Counted from the stretch's first letter, positions 1-10,484 are shown. The stretch: 64,000 nt of DNA from Delphinus delphis (GCF_949987515.2 NW_027192651.1:3224001-3288000); one strand, 5' to 3'. Notes: generated by a model not told the origin, from the letters alone. Numbers and translations: made by a program.

Positions 1-1578
1 ACGTACAATGCAATATCACTCAGCAAAAAAATCTATGTCATCAGGCCCGTAGCAGCATAATGAGTGGATTCAGGTACGATGATTCTAACTGAAATAAGTC
101 ACACAGAAAAAGAAACATCAAAAGATATCACTAATACACGGAATGTAAACTTGGCTACACAGGAACTGAATTAAAGAACAGAACAGCGTCTCAAATTTAG
201 AAAACCAACTTATGCTTGCTTAAGGGTAAAGGTGAGTTGGGGTGCTGCATAAAACCAGAGATTGAAATGAGCACAGATAAAGTTCCTTAAGCCAAATATG
301 GAATAGACAAGAGCTACTCCTTGCTCAAGGAAATGGCCTCAACACCGCATATTAAACGCCTAAGAATGTACCTGACTAGTAAGTATCTTAAAACCTATGG
401 ATTGCTATGTCTCCGAAAGAGAATCAAGCATGTGTACAGGGGCATAAACGCAGCAGTGATAGGATTGGAGAGGTTCGGTGAGCAAATGAAGACCCTTTGA
501 AGTCATATTGCATGGTACCCATTCCACGGGTTTCAAATACACAGGTTTAAGGTATTCTTCCTTCAGCTAAAAGATGCATGTGGAACCCAAGTATGATCAA
601 CTATGTGAACGGGAGACGTGTTCAAATATATCTCAGTTTTCCTACCCTGGTACTCGGGTGCAACATTCCAGACGCTTTACTAACACTCTCCCCACTTGGA
701 GAGTCAGCGCCTTTAACCTCCTGTTTGGCCCAGTTTGCAATTTCTGCGGAAGATGAACAGGAATAGCGAGAACCAATGAGAGACTAGCTGGAGGTGTCTG
801 GACGGGCAAATTTAACTCTCATTTCCCACTAGGAAGAGGAATTAACCAAAGGCTCAGCGTGCCGTACCAGAACCAGATTAGGGCCTGAAGCCATCCTGCG
901 GTGTTGCGGCCAGCTCACAAGAAAGCAAGTTGAAGAAAGGAGCTCAGGGGCTCTGTAATTCACAAACCTGCAGAGTTATAAATGACAGCTATCGTCCAAA
1001 AATAGACTGAAGTAAGGCTGCCAAGAGGACTTGAAATCGGGGCAGAATTGCAGGATACCGATTTCAGGAGGTAGACTGGAATTGCATTGAAAGTGTAGGA
1101 AAAGAGGCAGAACGTCCACAATGATGCACTTTGCCAAAAGGGCATATGCGTTTTTTCCTGAATATATTCAGGAAAAAACGCATACGCCCTTTTTGGCCAA
1201 CCAAGCAAGCTTGCAAAGGAAATCTGCACTACAATGAAGTCTCACTGCCCCCCGGTCAAAAGGGCCATCAGAATAAAGTGTAAAATCCAGAAAGGCAGGA
1301 CAGGCCATGGAGAACTGGGAGCCTTGTTATGCTGATGGGCGGGATGTAAATTGCCAACAGACACTCGGGAGAAGTGTATGGTGTTTCCTGAAACATCTAA
1401 AAAACAAAGCAACAGAGCCTAGGGCACTTCCACTTATGGTCCTATAGCTTAGGGAAATTAATATCAAAAAGACACAGCAACCCCAAAATTTGGGACGGCT
1501 CTTTTTACAGGAATCTCTTCTACGGCACAAGTTAAATATCCCAGAGAGCAAATAATGGATAAAGAAGTTGCGGTACTT
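1..1578 (+). repeat. Monomer A1 (short type, HOR position 1)
   Basis: 1578 bp. Diagnostic long A run after CTCAGC near base 23. The palindrome at 1131-1200 has a shortened left arm. The L1-derived tail near 1450-1560 carries the AATATCAAAAAG and CTCTTTTTACAGG variants found only at HOR position 1. Confidence 0.9.
1131..1200. mobile_element. Mariner-type palindrome in A1 (shortened left arm)
   Basis: 70 bp. Left arm reads TTGCCAAAAGGGCATATGCG: one G and one A are missing relative to the right arm and one base is mismatched. The right arm is standard. Confidence 0.85.
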
Positions 1579-1921
1579 CTGTACAACAGAATACCACTCA
1601 GCAATGAAATCTATGTCACCAGGCCCGTACCAGCATAATGAGTGGATTGAGGCACGATGATTCTAAGTGAAATAAGTCACACAGAAAAAGAAACATCATA
1701 AGGTATCACTAATACACGGAATGTGAACTTGGCTACACATGAACTGAATTACAAAACAGAACAGGGTCTCAAGTTTAGAAAACCAACTTATGCCTGCTTA
1801 TGGGGGAAGGTGAGTTGGGGTGCTGCATAAAAGCAGAGTTTGAAATTAGCACAGATACCGTTCCATAAGCCAAATATGTAATAGACAAGAGCTACCCCTT
1901 GCTCAACGAAATGGATTCAAC
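1579..1921 (+). repeat. Monomer A2, left part, cut by the module
   Basis: 343 bp of L1-derived monomer head. Homology to the other monomers stops at about 1921: they continue toward CATATTAAACGCC, while this copy passes straight into the start of another L1 3' fragment. A2 resumes at about 7050. Confidence 0.85.
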
Positions 1922-2670
1922 AATGAGGTATCACCTCACACCTGGTAGAATAGGCATCATTGAAAATCTACAAACAAAAAATGCTGGAAAGGGTGTGGAG
2001 AAAAGGAACCCTCTTCCACTATTGTTGGGAATATAAATTGATACAGTCATTATGGAGAACAATATGGAATTTCTTAAGAAACTAACAATAGAATTCCCAT
2101 ATGATACAGCAATCCCAGTACTGGACATATACCCAGAAAAAACCATAAATCAAAAAGAGTCATTCACCGCAATGTTCATTGCATCACTATTTACAATATC
2201 GAGGTAATGGAAGCAACCTAAATGCCCACAGACAGACGAATGCATAAAGCTGTGGTACATATATAAAATGGAATATTACTAAGCCATGAAAAGGAATGAA
2301 ATTGGGTCATTTGTAGAGACGTCGATGGATCTAGAGACTGTCATACAGAGTGAAGTAAGTCAGAAAGAGAAAAACAAATCTTGTATATTCATGCATATAT
2401 GTGGAACCTAGAAAAACTGTACAGATTAACCATTTTGCAAGGCATAAACAGAGCAACAGATGTAGACAACAAACGTATGGACAACAAGGGGGGAAAGCTG
2501 TTGGGGGGGTGGTGGTGGGAGGAGTTGAGAGACTGGGATTGGCATGTATACATTTATATGTATAAAATAGATAACCAATAAGAACCTGCTGTATAAAAAT
2601 ATAAAATAAAATTCAAAATTAAAAAGAAATAAAATTTAAAAAATAAAACAGAAAAAACAATTATTCCCTG
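1922..2670 (+). mobile_element. L1 3'-end fragment (ORF2 end and 3' UTR), module copy A
   Basis: Recognised from ATGAGGTATCACCTCACACC at the left edge, then the usual order of L1 ORF2-end signatures: GGTGTGGAGAAAAGGAACCC, TTGATACAGTCATTATGGAG, GCAATCCCAGTACTGG, ATGGAATATTACTAAGCC and GAAGTAAGTCAGAAAGAG. A 3' UTR with a G-rich tract (2488-2522), AAAATAGATAACCAATAAG and an A-rich end near 2590-2670 follows. The fragment is 5'-truncated and its ORF2 part has many stops, so it is a dead copy. The 3' UTR wording is typical of ruminant and whale L1s as I remember them. It is less diverged than the L1 part inside the monomers, so probably a later addition. Confidence 0.85.
2488..2522 (+). other. G-rich tract, possible G-quadruplex, in L1 3' UTR
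   Basis: Runs of six and seven Gs followed by TGGTGGTGGGAGG on the plus strand. G-rich tracts with quadruplex potential are a known property of mammalian L1 3' UTRs. Folding here is not shown. Confidence 0.5.
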
Positions 2671-2830
2671 CACATACATGTATTTATATGAATAAATTAT
2701 TTCCATGCTTATATCTGTAAATACAAAAAAGAGGAATAAAATCTACCTTGAACCAAAAACGAAAAAGAGAAAAAAAACACAGAACCCACCAGTTACACAG
2801 AGGAAAACCGTATCAGGGCACTTGCTCCAG
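2671..2830. other. AT-rich stretch after the L1 tail
   Basis: A- and T-rich sequence with several AATAAA-like strings (for example GAATAAATT, GGAATAAAATC) joining the L1 tail to the GC-rich block. It may be an extended, decayed poly-A or low-complexity tail. No gene seen. Confidence 0.5.
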
Positions 2831-3958
2831 TTGTAAACAATTCTGAAGTTGGTCAGTGGTGGGGAATCGTCTCCCATTCAGCCAGCAGCCCCCACGCAAC
2901 AAGCGTCCTCATTGCAAAGCTGGGGCACCGTGCCGAGGCATCTGTGAGTAAACGTGAGCTGAGCCCCAGGCCAGTTGCTGCTGAACTATTCCCACCCGTC
3001 CCAGGTAAAACACCTGAATATATACAAGGACTTGAAAGCCTAGAGGAAGGGCCATAGAGCCACACGAGTGACAGCATGCCGGCCGACTTGGTGCCTGCAG
3101 GCCAGCCAGGATGGTCCTGGCCCTGGGTGCTCTTCTGGAAGATTTCCATTTCCCTGCCTGAGATACCCGTCCTGTCCCTGCCCCCACTGCTTTTTTCCTT
3201 CCTCACCTCTGCCCAGGGAGAAATTCCAGCAGCAGGTATGGGTGACACATCCTCTTCTTTAGCAGGTGGCAGCCTGGCAACTGCTGCAGAAAGTCCAGCA
3301 GAGCCCCACTCACACTGGGCCACCCACAAAGCCGTGGCCTCTCACTCCCTCCCACCAGCCCAGCACCGAGACTGCTGACAGGGCAGAGAAAATGGCGTCA
3401 GGCATGGCTGCAGGGGCTCTTGCTGCCTGGAGTGGTATTTATATTGATCTCAACCCAGGCACACCTGGGGAGGGCTGGCCGGCACGGTAAGGCTGCCCAG
3501 GTCAGCCAATCATCACCCCTCAGGGGCTCACAGTTGCAGAAAATGGAACTTGCTGAACCGGCCAGGTCCAAGGAACAGGTGTGGGCTCCTGAGAGTCAGG
3601 ATAGACAAGGGGCTGCAGCTTTGGCTTGTTTTCTAATCATTTTATCTGGCCCATGAGTGGGAGACAACTTCAAGAAAACCCTCTCCTAATGAGAGGAACC
3701 CAGGAGTCAGGGAGAGGAGGGGTGGGTGGTGGTTGGAGACAGAGGCCTGGTGCCCCGGGTGCAGTGGAAGTCTCTGGAAGACCAGGTGGAGGGAGGCCTC
3801 ACGGAGTGATGCCCAGGGTCACAGACCTGTCGCAGCTGCTGTTTGTTAGTTCAAGTCCTGCTCTGAGGTGCTCTGTGTCAGCTCTGAGCGACAGGTGAGC
3901 TGGGGGTGCTCTGCAATGAGGGCTATGTGCACGGTTCCTGTGTGCCCAGCCCTGCCAC

Positions 3959-4106
3959 GGTACCTGCAAGGGTAGCTCTGTATCCTGGGAGGGGCCTGAC
4001 CACGAGAGCCCCGTGGGCTGGGGTGGGGGTGGGGTACCTGCCCAGGTGAGCTCCATATTCTGGGATTGGTCTGACCACGAGAGCCCCATGGGCTGCTGGG
4101 GACCTG
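3959..4106. repeat. Two-copy 74-bp tandem duplication
   Basis: GGTACCTG begins at 3959 and again at 4033. The two copies share CTGACCACGAGAGCCCC and the following TGGGCTG. They differ at several bases, so this local duplication is older than the copying of the module. Confidence 0.75.
4015..4034 (+). other. G-quadruplex-type motif
   Basis: Four runs of three to five Gs separated by CT, T and T (GGGCTGGGGTGGGGGTGGGG). This matches the common four-run consensus and is the strongest such motif in the module. Confidence 0.55.
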
Positions 4107-4107
4107 G

Positions 4108-4900
4108 TAAAGGATGTCAGGACAGTCAGTGAAGCCACCGAGGATATACCTCCAGTTGCTCCTAATTCCTACACCCTGCTGGTCATTCTACCAACCACCA
4201 GGACATGGTATTCTGTATTAGTCTTCAATGATGCCTTCTTTTGTATTCCATTAGTCCCAGAGTCACAAGAAATTTTGGCTTGTGAGTGGCAGGACTCAAC
4301 ATACAACTAAAACAATACTTCCGGGCCGTCTGGCCCCAAGGGTGCAAAAATTCCCACACCATCTTTGGGGAAAGCTTAGCTAAAGACCTAAAAGTTCTAC
4401 CTCTGGAAAAGGAAACCCTCCTTCAATATGCAGACGACATTCTGATCACCAGCCCTACTAAGGAGGCCTCTGAACTACCAAGCCAATAAAGGATAGAAGT
4501 TGTCCAAGAAAAAGCTCAAATATCACAGACTGCGGTGACCTGCCTGGGCTTCATTCTCACAGAAGGTCAGAGAAGCCCATCCCAGGAAAGGGAAGAAACC
4601 ATTTTCAGCCTTACCCCTTTCTAAAACTAGAAGACAGCTTAGGGGTTCCTGGGGAGGCCAGGGTTTGCTGCTTCTGGATCCCTAGCTACAGTCTACTAGC
4701 TGGGCCTCTATATGAAACACTGAAAGGAAAAGATGATGATCCTTTTGAATAGAATCCAGAAGTGGCCTTTCAAGAATGGAAAGAGCAGTCAATTCAGACC
4801 CTTGCCCTGGAACTCCCTAATTTAGCTAAACCCTTTGACCTTTACATTCCCGGTGAAAGGTGAATCGCCATTGGAGAATTAGTGCAAAAACTGGGACCAC
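4108..4900 (+). pseudogene. Broken ERV pol fragment (reverse transcriptase/connection), module copy A
   Basis: Degenerate reverse-transcriptase sequence of a class I (gammaretrovirus-like) endogenous retrovirus. The active-site string Tyr-Ala-Asp-Asp is encoded at 4427-4438, inside QYADDILITSP. Upstream homology in a different frame runs from about 4110 (around SYTLL and FNDAFFC), and downstream CLGFILTEGQ and RRQL-type strings are visible. The first frame ends near 4308 and the next starts about there. In-frame stops lie at 4487-4489 and 4622-4624, with more after that. There is no protease or RT start upstream and no complete RNase H or integrase downstream. It cannot make a functional protein. 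Confidence 0.85.
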
Positions 4901-5640
4901 TTGAAATGGAACAATGCAAGAATGCCATCCAGGTAGGATAAACTACGGTCACTAAGGGGCTTGGCCCACTGCCACATCTGGCCAAGATACTGGCGGTATC
5001 TAAAAACCTGGAAATCAGCAGCCCAAAAGGCCACCTCCCTCCTAAGGGAAAAGGACCCCACGTGGTGATCCTAACCACCAACCATGCCCTGAAGTTGCAG
5101 GGTTCGCTCCGTGGGCACACCGACCTCGAGTGAGGAGGCCCTCCAACTCCAACATCCAGAGAGATAACCGGGGGCAACAGGGCACCATGACGACTCGTGT
5201 GAACATCACTTGACCTGGAGTTTCTCTCATAAAACAACAAGAGTGTGTCCCAAAAGAGTAGACTACTGCTTGCAGGACTTACTGCACCCAGAGGGGAGCT
5301 AATAATCTTGGCGGGGGAACAGTATACCACACTGTCACCATAGAAAAGCCTACAGACACCGTGATGATGGTGGCCAATAAGACCGGCTGGACTCCTGTTT
5401 ACTTCAAAAGGCTGTTGACTCAGTAGCCATCATGGTCCTTGGTCACCACTGACCCTGGACTGTCTGGGAGTTGAGCGGGCAGGGCTCTGACACCTGGTGC
5501 TGTTTGTACGTTAATTCAGGGGCCTAACTGAAGAAAGCGCAGACTACTGGTCAGAGCATCTAGGCTGGCAGAGACGGTCAGCCTAAGGTGGCCGAACAAA
5601 TGTGGGGCGGGGTGAAACCGGCCCCCACAGCGTCTCTGCA
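4901..5640 (+). pseudogene. Degenerate ERV interior, possible env trace, module copy A
   Basis: Continues from the pol remnant without a clean boundary and has stops in every frame. The only suggestive string is Trp-Cys-Cys-Leu-Tyr-Val-Asn at about 5495-5515, which resembles the cysteine pair of a retroviral transmembrane protein. That, and its place between pol and an LTR-like stretch, is the whole argument for env. Integrase-like sequence is not apparent, so a large internal deletion is likely. The 162-codon minus-strand frame (5330-4842) is antisense to this and is probably chance. Confidence 0.4.
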
Positions 5641-6350
5641 CATCTCTTTCCTGGACCCTTAAAGGTCATTAGAATCTATAACACTTCCAATGCTGGTGCT
5701 CAGGTGGACGAGCAGGGAGGCAGGGGTCCTGGGGACAATCAATGTCACCGGGAGGCTGCTGGGGAGAAGCTCTGACCCTCGCCCCAGGGTGTGAGGGCTC
5801 CCAACTCAGCACTCAGCAGTTACAGAAGAAGGGTCTGCACCCTCAGCACTCCAAGAATGAGGAACGGGACAAAAGGCAGAGGAGGGGTTTGTCCCCAGCA
5901 AAGCCCATTAAAAATCCCTGGGAGATAAAAATAGAATCTGGGCAATAAAGTCAAGTCTAACCTTTTTTATCCTTTGTGCTTTGTCTAATTTCACGTGCTC
6001 CTAGGGTCCCGCATGCAGAGGTTCCACACCCGGCACTTCAGACCAGATTTCCTAGTGCAGAATGGCTGGGTCGACACCTCAGCTCCTGGGGCCCAGTGCA
6101 GACTCCACGATATAGAGCCTGAGCTACAGCCAACCCGGCCCTCGAGAGCTCCGCCGCCTCCCTCCCTCCCACTGACTCTGACAGGATCTCTACACAGCAG
6201 CCCAGCCCACAGCCCACGGGGTAGTGCATGCTCTCACCTCTCCATTCTCTGATCAAAATATAAAGTTTCCTTTGCTTGTGAACCAAACTCAGTCTCGATC
6301 TGTTGGCCCCAATGACACTGGGCAGGGGGACACTTGTTGGGGTCCACTCT
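5641..6350 (+). mobile_element. LTR-like 3' region of the ERV remnant, module copy A
   Basis: A purine-rich stretch (AAAAGGCAGAGGAGGGG, about 5872-5888) is followed by TG at 5890, as a polypurine tract precedes an LTR. Then come AATAAA at 5944-5949, a C-rich segment and ATATAAAGTTTCC near 6258. Near 6330 there is GGGGGACACTTGTTGGGGTCC, which could be the LTR end beside a primer-binding-like string. If this is an LTR it is short or internally deleted in U3, and I see no matching 5' LTR in the window. Boundaries are approximate. Confidence 0.45.
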
Positions 6351-6689
6351 GGAGGATCAGTAACAGAAATTGAGACTATTGTAACCTCAATGAACAGATG
6401 TGTGAGCCAAACTGTAGTTAACATAGAACAGTGTATAAGGCTCGGGTAAAATAAGATGTTTTTAACACTTCCATTTGATATTTCCATCACTTTTTATAAG
6501 CAAGTTCAGTGAAAAGGTTTGTCTTATTTGTCAGGTCAATATTAGAGAAACGAAGTGATTTCTTTCCAAGGATGTACAGCTAATAATCTTGGTTAAACCT
6601 TCAATCTTGTTTTAAATGCTTTTCCATTGAAAATGATACCTCTCTTTCAGCTCCCCCATTTCTGAGAAGTATAAAATCTTATAATTTAT
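6351..6689. other. Unassigned AT-rich sequence between LTR-like region and L1 tail
   Basis: Nothing recognised. Not homologous to the monomer as far as I can see. A 150-codon minus-strand frame (6490-6038) starts here and runs back into the LTR-like part. It shows no domain and is probably chance. Confidence 0.5.
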
Positions 6690-6875
6690 TATTACCAAAG
6701 GGGAAAGGTGGGAGGAGGGATAAATTAACAGTTTGGAATGAACACATACACACTGCTATGTATAAAATAGATCATCAACAAGGAACTACTGTATAGCACA
6801 GGGAACTACACTCAACATTTTGCAATAACCTATAAGGGGAAATAATCTGAAAAAGAATAGATATTTTTATTGACA
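6690..6875 (+). mobile_element. L1 3' UTR tail fragment, module copy A
   Basis: Typical L1 3' UTR strings in order: CCAAAGGGGAAAGGTGGGAG, GGATAAATTAACAGTTTGG, ATGTATAAAATAGATCATCA, CTGTATAGCACAGGGAACTA, ATAACCTATAAGGGG and CTGAAAAAGAATAGATA. It is better preserved than the equivalent part of the monomers and lacks the L1 poly-A end. Confidence 0.8.
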
Positions 6876-7049
6876 TCATCTATCAATGACAGTTAAAGTG
6901 TAGCCTAAGGGAAGCTGGTGGTGAGTGCTTCTGACCCTGAAGACTTCAATCATCTAAAGTTTGGACTCTGCCTACTTCCCAAGGCCCTTAATGAACATAT
7001 GTGTAGCCGTAGCTTAAAAACTTCCCCAGTTTGGGTTTCGGGGAGACAC
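6876..7049. other. Unassigned junction sequence before the monomer resumes
   Basis: About 170 bp that match neither L1 nor the monomer clearly. Monomer homology becomes recognisable from about 7050 (TGCTAAAACATG near 7097, TCTCCCCACTTGGAGA near 7228). Confidence 0.45.
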
Positions 7050-8108
7050 TGATTTTGAAAAAGCCCTGGTGTTCTCCTTACATGAATGGGACTCTTCCTA
7101 CTGCTAAAACATGTCTGTCACACCCAGAGGATGGTATACCGTCTGATCGGGAAGAGTTTGGAAAAGGCATCTCATCTCCTCATCTCCTGGTGCTCGGGTT
7201 CACCCCTCCAGCGTCTTTACTAACAGTCTCCCCACTTGGAGATGTCAGCACTGTCAACATCCTGTTGCGTACAGTTTGGAATTTGTCCAGAGGATGAAGC
7301 GGAAGGATGAGGAACAATGAGAGACAAGTCCTAGGTGTTCAGACAGGCACATGTCACTCTAATTTCCAATCAGGAAGACGAATTGACCAAAGGCTATGGT
7401 TGCCCATGGAAACAGTATAGGGCTTGAGGAAATCCCGCTGCTTTGTGGCCAGTTCCCATAAACACGAGTTGAACAATGGAACTCAGGGGCAGTAAAATTC
7501 ACAAAACTGCAGAGTTGAAAATATCCATCACTGAAAAATGTCTTGAGGAAAGTCAGAGAAAAGGACTTGTAAGCAAGGGAGAATGGCAGGAAAGGGATTT
7601 GAGGAGGTAGAAAGGACTCGCCATTAAGCACAAGAAAAGGAGCTGAACATTGCCAACATTGCAGTTGGCCAAAAAGGGTGTATGCGTTCTTTTCTGTATA
7701 TATTCAAGAAAAGGGCATACACTTTTTTAGCCAACCAAACAGGTGGGCACTGGAAGTCAATACTACAAAAGATATCACTTCGCATCAGTCAGAAGAGCCA
7801 TCCTCATAAAGCGTAAACAACAGAAATGCAGGACAGGGCAACGAGAAGAGGGAGCCCTGTGAGACTTATAGTGGAAATGTATATTGCCAACGGCCATTCT
7901 GGAGAAGTGTATTGTGTTTACTAAAGCATCTAAAAAATGAGCTACAGAGCATAGGGCACTTGCACTCATGGGCGTATATCTTGGGAAAAACAAAAATCGA
8001 GAGGACACAGGCACCCCAATGTTTACCCCCTCTCTGTTTAAAAGATCCTCGACTAGGATATAACTTAAATGTCTCTGGAGGGGAAAAATGGATAGAGATG
8101 TGGTACTT
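7050..8108 (+). repeat. Monomer A2, right part (strongly diverged)
   Basis: Monomer resumes inside the unrecognised, non-L1 part and runs to the usual phase boundary. It is the most diverged monomer sequence in the HOR. Its palindrome (7665-7734) has imperfect arms, but its outer flank CCAACCAAACAG looks closest to a mariner end. Probably an early copy preserved beside the module. Confidence 0.8.
7665..7734. mobile_element. Mariner-type palindrome in A2 (diverged)
   Basis: Ends TTGGCC and AGCCAA, centre GTATATATTC. Arms are imperfect at several positions and 70 bp in all. Confidence 0.75.
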
Positions 8109-9856
8109 AGGTAGAGTGGAATATTATTCAGCCTGGAAATCAATGAAATATGGCCAGTTGTAACAACTCCGGAGGAGTTACGTATGATCATTCTAAGTGA
8201 CAGAATTCAAAAAGAAAAAGACACATATCATAAGATATCACTTAAAGGTGGAATCCAAAATGGCTACACATGAAATAAATTACAAAACAAAAACATAGTC
8301 AAATATGTAGAAAACACGCATAAGGCTGCTAAACGGGAAAGGTGGGGAGGGGTGAGGCATCATCCAGGAGGTTGAAATTAGCAAAGATACCATTCCAAAT
8401 ACCAAACTGATAATCAACAAGGCCTACACGGTAGCTAAAAGAACTGCACTCAGCACACTCAAGTCACCGGAAAAGAATATATACGACTGGTAAGAATCTG
8501 AAAAAGAATTTATTGATGTCTCTCTGTACGCGAATCAAGTGGATGTACAGCAGCAAGAAACAGAGCTTTGAAAATCAGCTGTAACCAATATAGTAATAAA
8601 TTGAAAAAAATAAACGACAGAGAGACAGAGAAAACCTCTTACAACTTTTCCTCAGGGACGGTGATGCAACATGGATTGAACACATCTAGACCCACAGCAG
8701 GATGAGACATAAGGCTGGAAACTGTTTGCGCTAAGAGAAATGTGAGGTTGGGTGAGGAAATGCACACCCTTTAAAGTAATACTACCTGGTACCCATTCAA
8801 TGGGTCCCAAATCTGCAGGTTCAAGGGATCTTCCTACAGCTAAAACATGCATGGAAAACCCAGAGGACTGTACACCATGTGATCGGGAGATGTGTCTAAA
8901 ATGCACCTCATTTATCCTCTCCTGGTGCTCCTGTTCACCATTCCAGCCACGCTACTTAGAATCTCCCCACTTGGAGAATCAGCACATTTAAACTTCTGTT
9001 TCACACATTTTGCAAATTGTGAGGAGGATGAACGGGAAGAGGGGGAACCAATGAGAGAAGAGTTGTAGGGGTTTGGACGGGCACATATCACTCTAATTTC
9101 CCATTAAGAATAAGAATTAAAGAAAGGCTCAGCCTGCCTCGCCGGAGCCAAAATAGGGCCTGAAGCAATCCTGCGGGTTTGAGGCCAGCTCACAAAAGAG
9201 CAACTTAAAAAATGGAGCTCAGGGTCACTGCAATTCACAAACCTGCAGAGTTATAAATGAAAACTAACGTCCAAAAATATGTTGAGGTAAGGCAAAGAAG
9301 AGGATCTGAATGCAAGACAGAATTGCAAGAAACAGATTTCAAGAGATAGATTAGACTCGTCTTTAACGCACATGAAAAGCGGCAGAATTTCGACAATGAT
9401 GCAGTTGGCCCAAAAGGGCGTATGCGTTTTTTCCTGATTATATCCAGGAAAAAACGCATACGCACTTTATGGGCAACGAAGCAAGCAAGCAATGCAAATG
9501 TGCACAACAAAGAAGTCTCACTTCCCACCGGTCAAAAGGGTCATCCTAAAAAATTGTAAAAACCAGAAATGCAGGACAGGCCATGGAGAACAGGGAGCCT
9601 TTATACGCTGATGGGCAGTGTGTGAACTGCCGAGAGCCACTCTGGAGAAGTGTATGGTGGTTCCTAAATCATCTAAAAAACAGAGCTACAGAGCATAGGA
9701 CACTTCCAATCATGGGAGTATATCTAGGGAAGTCTAAAAATCAACAAGACACAAGCACACCACAGTTTAGGGCTACTCTGTTTACAAGAACCTCAACTTC
9801 AGTACACCTTAAATATCCCAGGAAAGAGAACAATGGATAAAGAAGATGTGGTACTT
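8109..9856 (+). repeat. Monomer A3 (long type, 1748 bp)
   Basis: Long, diverged monomer. It keeps the L1 3' terminus (TAATAAATTG near 8593) and about 100 bp of following sequence (CAGGGACGGTGATGCAACATGG, about 8653-8674) that all short monomers lack. Palindrome at 9405-9476. Confidence 0.88.
9405..9476. mobile_element. Mariner-type palindrome in A3 (diverged)
   Basis: 72 bp. The inner arms GGGCGTATGCG and CGCATACGC match. The left end reads TTGGCCCAAAAG and the right end CTTTATGGGCAA, so GCCC and GGGC can still pair although both differ from the usual ends. Confidence 0.8.
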
Positions 9857-10317
9857 ATGTACAATGGAATATCTCTTCACCATGAAATCAATGTAATAAG
9901 GCTAGTAGAAGGATAAAGAGTGGATTTAGGTCCGATAATACTACTTGAAATAAGTCAAACAGAAAAAGAAACATATCATAAGATATCACTTATAGAGGGA
10001 GGGTAAATATGGCTGCACAAGAAATGAATTACAGAACAGAACAGTGTCTCACATTTAGAAAACACACTTATGTCAGCTTAAGGGGAAAGGAGAGGTGGGG
10101 TGATGCATAAAACCAGAGTTTGAAATTAGCACAGATACCGTTCAATAAACCAAATAGGTATTAGACAAGATCTACACCTTGCTCAATGAACTGGCCTCAA
10201 CACACCCTATACACCGCAGAGAAATATATCTGAGGAATAAGAATCTTAAAACCCATGTATTGATATATCTCCATAAGGGAATCAAGTGTGTGCAGAGCGG
10301 CACAAACACAGCAGTGA

Positions 10318-10484
10318 AAAGGAGCTAAACCCCATTATAGAAATAAATTTTAAAAACAAAACGCTGAAACAATGAAAGAGAGAAAAATTCTTACAAAATT
10401 CTCTCAGGGGCTGTGATGCAACCTGGATTGACCACATATAAACCCACAGCTGGATAAGACATAAGGCTGGACACTTGGGGCTGA
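10318..10484 (+). other. 166-bp segment present in long monomers and absent from short ones
   Basis: Short monomers join GCAGTGA directly to TAGGATTGG. A4 has about 166 bp between the same anchors, made of the L1 3' terminus with an A-rich tail plus GCTGTGATGCAACCTGG and ATAAGGCTGGACACTTGG. The monomer size difference (1747 against 1579-1581) matches. This marks a deletion that founded the short class. Confidence 0.8.

Larger units (their letters stand above)
2831..4107. other. GC-rich block of unknown origin, module copy A
   Basis: About 1.28 kb, much richer in G and C than everything around it and not related to the monomer. I do not recognise it. Longest open frames are 158 codons on the minus strand (3329-2853) and 100 on the plus strand (3076-3378). 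They overlap in antisense and neither shows a domain I know. A pyrimidine tract ending in CTCTGCCCAG near 3218 and a CAG/GTATGG string near 3235 resemble splice sites, and a TATTTATATTG string lies near 3437. The block could be a captured gene or promoter fragment, or diverged retroviral 5' sequence, since it abuts the pol remnant on the same strand. Confidence 0.45.

Noticed and set aside
2853..3329. 158-codon minus-strand frame in the GC-rich block, kept in all three modules
   Set aside because: GC-rich DNA has few stops, the copies are too similar to show coding constraint, and I see no domain or signal peptide. Kept only as a note under the block.
4108..4900. Intact retroviral reverse transcriptase
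   Set aside because: Frameshifts and in-frame stops are shared by all three copies; only a fragment remains.
4842..5330. 162-codon minus-strand frame
   Set aside because: Antisense to the ERV remnant, with no recognisable domain.
6038..6490. 150-codon minus-strand frame
   Set aside because: Antisense to the LTR-like part and adjacent sequence, with no recognisable domain.
7775..8191. 138-codon minus-strand frame in monomer A2
   Set aside because: Antisense to L1-derived monomer sequence, which is AT-rich and not coding in this direction.
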